Part shown: positions 59,050-64,000 of the stretch, one piece after another | Numbering within the stretch: the first letter of the stretch is position 1 | Layout of the letters: every line of letters begins with the position of its first letter | Assembly: GCA_023388055.1 (NCBI GenBank) | Contig: JAEWGW010000016.1 | Span: 310,001-374,000, forward strand | Direction of reading: 5' to 3' | Length of the DNA stretch: 64,000 nucleotides | DNA from: Bacillota bacterium | Lineage (GTDB): Bacteria; Bacillota; Bacilli; Paenibacillales; NBRC-103111 | Translations under genes and position numbers: made by a program | Notes under the pieces: model-generated | Databases searched by the model: none | What the model was told of the DNA's origin: nothing | What the model saw: the letters and a program-made list of their open reading frames with translations, nothing else

Positions 59050-59206
59050 TCCATCAAGCAGGTCTTCCGGCTCTAGCGTCAGCACCGTTTCCTCCTTCCC
59101 GGTTTCCCAGTGGATCATTGGAGACGGCTCTGCTATTACGGCGGCGGGACCGCGCGGGATTTTCACCCGGCTTCCCTTTTAATCCCCGGCGGTTGGCAGG
59201 GGAACT
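59050..59206 (-). promoter_or_regulatory. Cobalamin riboswitch
   Basis: On the minus strand the class landmarks appear in order: AAAAGGGAAGCCGGGTGAAAATCC, then GCGGTCCCGCCGCCGTAA, then CCACTGGGAAACCGGGAAGG, and finally AGCCGGAAGACCTGC. It lies about 200 bases before cbiM, and a terminator sits between them, so B12 binding should stop transcription. Confidence 0.95.
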
Positions 59207-59340
59207 TGATGGTACAGATATTTAATTTCAATAAAATTCCAATTACACAACAGTCAGTCTTAATCTACTGGAACGGTTGGCGGATGTCAATGTCCAATTT
59301 GCAAACTTTTTTGGGTGGACCATCAGGCAAAAGTGCCTGA

Positions 59341-59370
59341 TTGTCATTTGCTTTTTTTCCATGTTATAGT
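59341..59370 (+). promoter_or_regulatory. Promoter of the cbiD operon
   Basis: TTGTCA and TATAGT are 18 bases apart. A perfect hairpin ATCAGGCA/TGCCTGAT (59322-59341) lies at its upstream edge and could be an operator. Confidence 0.55.
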
Positions 59371-59396
59371 ATTGGCATCCGAAAGGGGCGGCGTGT

Positions 59397-60539
59397 ATGG
59401 GCTTTGAGCATTACATCTACAAAAGCCAGAAAAAGCTCCGCTGCGGCTATACAACCGGCACCTGTGCGGCTTTGGCAGCCAAGGCGGCGGCCCTGAAGCT
59501 GCTGGGCGGCAAGGAGGTGGAGCAGGTCTCCCTTATGACCCCGAAGGGGATTCCTGTGGAAACCGGAGTGGTGGATCTCACGGGGGGAGAGGATTACGCC
59601 CAATGCGCCATATGCAAGGACGGCGGCGATGATCCGGATGTGACGAATGGTCTGCTGATCTATGCCCGAGTGAGCAAAATCCCGGGTGGATTCCTGGAGA
59701 TTGACGGAGGTGCAGGAGTAGGACGGATCACCAGAAAAGGCCTGGACCAGCCGGTGGGAGCAGCTGCCATCAACCGGGTTCCCCGGCAGATGATTGCCCG
59801 GGAGGTAGAGGAGCTCTGTGAGCAATTCGGATATGAAGGCGGCCTGCGGATCGTGATTTCTGTACCGGGTGGGGAGGAAACGGCGCGGAAAACCTTTAAT
59901 CCCCGTCTTGGGATTGAAGGAGGAATTTCCATCCTGGGAACCAACGGTATTGTAGAGCCGATGAGCGAGCAGGCTCTGGTGGATACCATCCGTCTGGAGC
60001 TGAGCCATCTCCAGGCTAAGGGCGGCACTGCAGCTGTGCTTGCACCGGGCAACTATGGGGAGGACTACCTGCGCAAGCATCTTGCAGCGCTTAGCTCCAT
60101 TACGGTCAAATGCTCCAACTTCATCGGTGAAACCCTGGATAATGCGGTGGTGCTGGGATTTGATAAGCTGCTTCTGGTGGGGCATATCGGGAAGTTCATC
60201 AAGCTGGCGGGCGGAATTATGAATACTCATTCCAAAATGGCGGATGCCCGGATGGAGCTGATGACGGTGCACGCTGTACTGGCTGGAGCTGATGCGGAGC
60301 TGGCCGGGCAGCTGATGGCATGTGTGACCACGGATGAAGGACTGGATATTCTCGACAGTCACGGCATTTTGGAGCAAACCATGGGCAGTGTGATGGAAAA
60401 AATGGCTTTACACCTCCGTCAGCGTGTTGGAGAGGATGTATGGATCGAGGCCATCATGTTTAGCAATGAGCGGGGAGTGTTGGGCGAAACGGACGGAGCG
60501 GCCAGACTGGCCAGAATATTATTGGAGGATAGGGCATGA
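59397..60539 (+). CDS. cbiD: CbiD, cobalt-precorrin-5B C1-methyltransferase
   Basis: A 380-residue enzyme of the anaerobic (early cobalt) B12 pathway that methylates C1 of the corrin ring. LRCGYTTGTCAALAAKAA is the family signature; GIEGGISILGTNGIVEPMSEQAL and HIGKFIKLAGGIMNTHSKMADAR are further conserved blocks. Its presence marks the anaerobic route. The operon has no plus-strand riboswitch that I can see. It overlaps cbiF by four bases. Confidence 0.94.
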   Translation: MGFEHYIYKSQKKLRCGYTTGTCAALAAKAAALKLLGGKEVEQVSLMTPKGIPVETGVVDLTGGEDYAQCAICKDGGDDPDVTNGLLIYARVSKIPGGFLEIDGGAGVGRITRKGLDQPVGAAAINRVPRQMIAREVEELCEQFGYEGGLRIVISVPGGEETARKTFNPRLGIEGGISILGTNGIVEPMSEQALVDTIRLELSHLQAKGGTAAVLAPGNYGEDYLRKHLAALSSITVKCSNFIGETLDNAVVLGFDKLLLVGHIGKFIKLAGGIMNTHSKMADARMELMTVHAVLAGADAELAGQLMACVTTDEGLDILDSHGILEQTMGSVMEKMALHLRQRVGEDVWIEAIMFSNERGVLGETDGAARLARILLEDRA

Positions 60540-61291
60540 TTCATTTTGTGGGAGCCGGTCCCGGTGCGCCGGATTTGATTACGGTTCGTGGCAAAACCCT
60601 GCTGGAGCAGGCGGATGTGATTATTTACGCAGGTTCGCTGGTGAACCCGGTTTTGCTGGATAATGCCAAGGCGGATTGTATGATCCTGAATAGCGCCGGC
60701 ATGACGCTGGAGGAGGTCATCTCCGTTTTAGTGGAGGCGGAGCAGTGCGGGAAAACAGCTATCCGGCTGCACACGGGAGATCCCTCCATTTTTGGAGCTA
60801 TCCGGGAGCAAATGGATCTGCTGCGGGAAAAGGGCATCCCTTTTGATGTGGTGCCGGGAGTCAGCTCCTTTTGTGGTGCGGCTGCAGCCTTGCAGGCGGA
60901 ATATACGCTGCCGGGTGTATCCCAGACGGTAATTCTGACCCGTATGGCGGGCAGGACCCCGGTACCAGAGCCCGAATCCATCCGGCTGCTGGCAGCGCAT
61001 GGCGCGTCCATGGTGATCTTTTTAAGCGCAGGTATGCTGGGAAAGCTGCGGGAAGAGCTGCTTGCGGGAGGTTATGCGCCGGACACACCTGCTGCGGTTG
61101 TGTTCAAAGCCACCTGGCCGGAGGAGAAGGTGCTGCGGGGAACGGTGGATAAGCTTCCGGAGCTGGCTGGAGAATATGGCATCGGGAAAACGGCACTTAT
61201 TCTGGTAGGGCACTTTTTGGGGGAGGATTACCAGCGATCCCTGCTGTATGATCCAGGGTTTTCTCACGGCTTTCGGGAAAGCAAAGTATGA
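60536..61291 (+). CDS. cbiF: CbiF/CobM, cobalt-precorrin-4 C11-methyltransferase
   Basis: A 251-residue SAM-dependent methyltransferase. HFVGAGPGAPDLITVRG is the SAM-binding GxGxG loop, and RLHTGDPSIFGAI with VVPGVSSFCGAAAAL are the substrate motifs of precorrin-4 methylases. It starts in an ATGA overlap with cbiD and ends in one with cbiG. Confidence 0.94.
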   Translation: MIHFVGAGPGAPDLITVRGKTLLEQADVIIYAGSLVNPVLLDNAKADCMILNSAGMTLEEVISVLVEAEQCGKTAIRLHTGDPSIFGAIREQMDLLREKGIPFDVVPGVSSFCGAAAALQAEYTLPGVSQTVILTRMAGRTPVPEPESIRLLAAHGASMVIFLSAGMLGKLREELLAGGYAPDTPAAVVFKATWPEEKVLRGTVDKLPELAGEYGIGKTALILVGHFLGEDYQRSLLYDPGFSHGFRESKV

Positions 61292-62334
61292 AGCTGCTGG
61301 AGTTGATCGCTTTTACAGAGAAGGGGTTTGGGGTTGCCGGGAGGATTGTGGCTGGGCTGGATAGCGGGGATTGGTCTTGCAGAATTGGCACGACCATGAA
61401 AGGTCACCCCTGCAGCATTGGCAAACCCTTGAGCCGATGGACGGAGGAGGCCTTCGCCAACGCAAGGGCCATTGTCTTTGTAGGAGCATCGGGCATTGCG
61501 GTGCGGAGTATAGCACCTTTTTTGAAAAGCAAGGCTGCTGACCCTGCCGTAATCGTGGTTGATGATGCTGGACAATTTGCCATCCCGCTGGTATCTGGCC
61601 ATATCGGAGGAGCCAATCAGCTGGCCCGAACCATCGCGGAGATCGTGGGGGCTGTGCCTGTGATTACTACAGCGACCGATGTGAACGGGCGTTTCGCTGT
61701 GGATGAGTGGGCCAGTGGGCAGGGACTGGCCATCTGCACCTTGGCGGAAGCCAAGGCTGTGTCGGCAGCTCTGCTGGCCGGGATAAACATCGGCTTCCAG
61801 AGCGATTTTCCGGTAAACGGAGCACTGCCGGAGGGGCTGGTGGATGCGGCGGAAGGGGAAATTGGCATCGCCATTACGTTGGATGATGGGGCGGCTCCCT
61901 TCGCCACAACACTGCGTTTGATCCCCCGGCTGGTTACCTTTGGCATCGGCTGCCGGAAGGGAAAAACAGCGGAGGAGATTGCCCGGGCCGTGGATCTGGC
62001 GCTGGCTGGACAGGGGATCTCCCGCCAAGCGGTGGCGGGGGTGTATTCCATCGATGTGAAAGCGGAGGAGCCGGGGCTGCTGGCATTTTGCCGGGAGCGC
62101 AGACTTGCGTTCGGTACCTTTTCGGCTGAGGAGCTGAACCGGTTGCAGGGGGAGTTTTCCGCATCGGAATTCGTCGCTGGAACGGTCGGTGTGGACAATG
62201 TCTGCGAGCGCAGCGCAGTATTAGGCTGCGGCAGCGGCGGTTATGAAGGCAGGCTGGTTTTGCGCAAACAGGCCCACCAGGGAGTAACGGTGGCGGCAGC
62301 AGTACGAGGGGATTATGTGGTGAGGTTTGAGTGA
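61288..62334 (+). CDS. cbiG: CbiG, cobalt-precorrin-5A hydrolase
   Basis: A 348-residue protein that opens the delta-lactone ring of cobalt-precorrin-5A. The N-terminal half has GASGIAVRSIAPFLKSKAADPAVIVVDDAGQFAIPLVSGHIGGANQLA, and the C-terminal half GIGCRKGKTAEEIARAVDLAL. A short gap of 66 bases separates it from cbiH. Confidence 0.93.
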   Translation: MKLLELIAFTEKGFGVAGRIVAGLDSGDWSCRIGTTMKGHPCSIGKPLSRWTEEAFANARAIVFVGASGIAVRSIAPFLKSKAADPAVIVVDDAGQFAIPLVSGHIGGANQLARTIAEIVGAVPVITTATDVNGRFAVDEWASGQGLAICTLAEAKAVSAALLAGINIGFQSDFPVNGALPEGLVDAAEGEIGIAITLDDGAAPFATTLRLIPRLVTFGIGCRKGKTAEEIARAVDLALAGQGISRQAVAGVYSIDVKAEEPGLLAFCRERRLAFGTFSAEELNRLQGEFSASEFVAGTVGVDNVCERSAVLGCGSGGYEGRLVLRKQAHQGVTVAAAVRGDYVVRFE

Positions 62335-62400
62335 CAGAGAAGTTGAGGCTACCCTTGTGCGGAGTTAACGGAAGATGGATGAAACAAAGGAGATCGTTTG

Positions 62401-63126
62401 ATGAAGCTATATGTGATCGGACTTGGCCCTGGTGAAAGGAAGCAGATGACCTTGTGGGCGCAGCAGGCACTGGAGGCTTGTACCGTGTTGATCGGGTACA
62501 CGGCCTATATGGAGCTGATCGCAGCGGATTATCCCCATAAGCGCCAATTAGCCACTCCCATGACCCGAGAGGTGGAGCGTTGCCGGATGGCGCTGGACGA
62601 GGCGGCAACGGGGGAAACCGTAGGCATCGTCTGCAGCGGAGACGCCGGGGTGTACGGTATGGCAGGGCTGATCTACGAGCTGGCAGAGGAATACCCGCCC
62701 ATGGAGATTGAGATTGTGCCCGGCGTAACCGCCGCCTCCAGCGGAGCAGCGGTGCTGGGTGCGCCGTTGATGCATGATTTTGCCGTGATCAGCCTGAGCG
62801 ATCTGCTGACGCCTTGGGAGAAGATCGAAAACAGACTCCGGGCGGCGGCGATGGCGGACTTTGCGGTTTGTTTATATAACCCCTCCAGCCGCAAAAGGGC
62901 GGGGTATATGGCCAGAGCCTGCGAGATTATGATGGAGCATCAGGACGCCAGCCTTGTCTGTGGTTATGTGCGGAATATCGGGCGGGAGGGGGAAACCGCT
63001 GTTTTGACCACCTTGACCGGGCTTGCGACAGCGGAGCTGGATATGTTTACCACTGTGTTCATCGGCAACTCGGAAACCAAAGTCATCAACGGCAAAATGG
63101 TTACCCCCCGGGGCTATAGAAAATGA
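62401..63126 (+). CDS. cbiH: CbiH/CobJ, precorrin-3B C17-methyltransferase
   Basis: A 241-residue SAM methyltransferase that contracts the ring at C20 and methylates C17. LYVIGLGPGERKQMTLWA is the SAM loop, VCSGDAGVYGMAGLIYE the conserved substrate loop, and FAVCLYNPSSRKRAGYM a cobJ hallmark. ATG 62401 has AAGGAGA before it; the TTG one codon earlier is not needed. It overlaps cbiJ by four bases. Confidence 0.94.
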   Translation: MKLYVIGLGPGERKQMTLWAQQALEACTVLIGYTAYMELIAADYPHKRQLATPMTREVERCRMALDEAATGETVGIVCSGDAGVYGMAGLIYELAEEYPPMEIEIVPGVTAASSGAAVLGAPLMHDFAVISLSDLLTPWEKIENRLRAAAMADFAVCLYNPSSRKRAGYMARACEIMMEHQDASLVCGYVRNIGREGETAVLTTLTGLATAELDMFTTVFIGNSETKVINGKMVTPRGYRK

Positions 63127-63926
63127 GGCATGTTCTGGTATTTGCCGGAACCTCCGATGGCCGGGCGGTTGTGGAGTTTTTGGCGAAGTTAGGGACGGTG
63201 GCGGAGCGGTTAATCTGCACAGTCTGCGTAGCTACAGAGTACGGCAAAGCTTTGTTGGTGGAAGCACCAGGGGTTACCGTATTAAAGGGGAGAATGGATG
63301 CAACCGGAATGCGGGATCTGATGGCCACCAACCAAGTAGACCTGGTGATTGACGCTACCCACCCCTACGCAATAGCCGTCAGTGCCAATATCCGGGAAGC
63401 GGCTGCGGAAGCCGGTGTGGAATACTTAAGGTTGATTCGGGAGCCTGCCGAAGGCTTTAAAACGGCCGGATGCGAATATTATCCGGACATACATCGCATT
63501 GTGCAGCGGTTGAATGAGCTGGATGGCCCTATTATGCTGACCACAGGCAGCAAGGATTTGCCAGCCTTCACCGCTGTTCGGAATTTCCGGCAGCGGGTGT
63601 ACCCCCGCGTGCTTCCATCGCTGGAATCCCTGGAGGCCTGCAGGCAGCTGGGATATGAGATGAACCGCGTAATTGCTATGCAGGGGCCTTTTACCGAGGA
63701 GCTTAATGTGGCGCTTATGCGGCAGTTTCAGATACAGGCTTTGGTTACCAAGGAATCGGGTGCTGCCGGGGGTTACGGGGAGAAGGTGGCAGCCGCCGGC
63801 AAGCTGGGGGTACCTGTACTGGTGCTGGCTCGCCCCATACAAGAGCAGGGATATGCTCTGGAGGAACTGAAGGCGGAGCTGCTCAGCAGATTCATCCAGG
63901 CAGGAAAGCAGGGAGAGCCATCATGA
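63123..63926 (+). CDS. cbiJ: CbiJ/CobK, cobalt-precorrin-6A reductase
   Basis: A 267-residue reductase. VLVFAGTSDGRAVVEFLA is the Rossmann-type NAD(P)H loop and VDLVIDATHPYAIAVSANI the conserved substrate motif. MLTTGSKDLPAF and VIAMQGPFTEELNVAL are further family blocks. It overlaps the next gene by four bases (ATGA). Confidence 0.92.
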   Translation: MRHVLVFAGTSDGRAVVEFLAKLGTVAERLICTVCVATEYGKALLVEAPGVTVLKGRMDATGMRDLMATNQVDLVIDATHPYAIAVSANIREAAAEAGVEYLRLIREPAEGFKTAGCEYYPDIHRIVQRLNELDGPIMLTTGSKDLPAFTAVRNFRQRVYPRVLPSLESLEACRQLGYEMNRVIAMQGPFTEELNVALMRQFQIQALVTKESGAAGGYGEKVAAAGKLGVPVLVLARPIQEQGYALEELKAELLSRFIQAGKQGEPS

Positions 63927-64000
63927 CCAAACGTATCAGCATAATCGGCATCGGGCCGGGCAGTGAAGACCTTTTGACCATTCGGGCCCACCAGCGGATC
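63923..64000 (+). CDS. cbiE: Start of a precorrin methyltransferase (CbiE-like), cut by window end
   Basis: Only 26 codons are visible: an N-terminal SIIGIGPGSEDLLTIRAHQ with the GxGPG SAM-binding loop. Among the steps still missing from the operon, CbiE (precorrin-6Y/7 methylase) or a CbiET fusion fits best; CbiL cannot be excluded. The start lies in an ATGA overlap with cbiJ. Confidence 0.65.
   Translation, partial: MTKRISIIGIGPGSEDLLTIRAHQRI

Overview
The window reads as a chromosome segment of a Gram-positive, spore-former-type bacterium of the order Bacillales, most likely Paenibacillaceae (Paenibacillus or a close relative). This rests on moderately high GC, strong GGAGG-type ribosome binding sites, GTG/TTG starts, Bacillus-style Fur, Zur, AbrB, RsbV/RsbW/SigB, YtxH and YflT proteins, a CRE site, and small-subunit RsbY/RsbK-like signalling proteins. 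No rRNA, tRNA, CRISPR, prophage or transposase gene was seen. The species is inference.

Layout. 0-3 kb: glycogen genes glgD-glgA. 2.6-5.9 kb: a repeat-bearing intergenic region, a histidine phosphatase, a short membrane protein and a HTH/substrate-binding regulator. 5.9-11.2 kb: an MraY paralogue, two Dps genes and a large secreted glycosidase-like protein. 11.2-15.6 kb: a metal-homeostasis block with a Fur-box flavodoxin, HmoA-like haem oxygenase, zur, nitroreductase, a structured RNA candidate, and fur behind a PerR box; then an Fe-S aldo/keto reductase. 15.7-20.2 kb: AbrB, a small membrane protein, and a minus-strand GH13 amylase-glgC-SDR operon. 20.3-31 kb: a general-stress block. It has a response-regulator/PP2C phosphatase, two hybrid sensor kinases, a YflT protein, a third Dps, a DUF948 protein, rsbV-rsbW-sigB and YtxH. 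Three sigma-B-like promoters with the same GTTTCA -35 can be read near these genes. 31-36.6 kb: phasin-like and UbiB-kinase pair, ACT-PFL pair, a GNAT-like protein, a frameshifted DUF421 gene and a hypothetical. 36.6-37.2 kb: a gene-free stretch that looks like a large structured RNA ending in a terminator. 37.2-48.5 kb: sugar use, with a CRE-linked solute-binding lipoprotein, GntR-uxuA-uxuB, a Nif3 protein, a frameshifted GH2 beta-galactosidase and a GDSL esterase. 48.6-54.2 kb: a Fur-regulated siderophore importer, nitroreductase and an AraC/siderophore-binding regulator. 54.3-56.2 kb: an AT-rich secreted protein and an MBL hydrolase. 56.2-64 kb: cobalt uptake cbiMNQO behind a cobalamin riboswitch, divergent from an anaerobic-type corrin operon cbiD-F-G-H-J-(E) that runs off the window.

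How it fits together. Iron (Fur), zinc (Zur) and peroxide (PerR) control meet around 11-14 kb and again at the siderophore locus. The kinase/PP2C proteins at 20-25 kb are well placed to dephosphorylate RsbV and release SigB, a wiring like RsbK/RsbY of Bacillus cereus; this is inference from domains and position. Dps, YtxH, DUF948 and YflT proteins are plausible SigB outputs. The most unusual items are the two unassigned structured RNAs (about 13.3-13.6 kb and 36.7-37.2 kb) and the SigB module.
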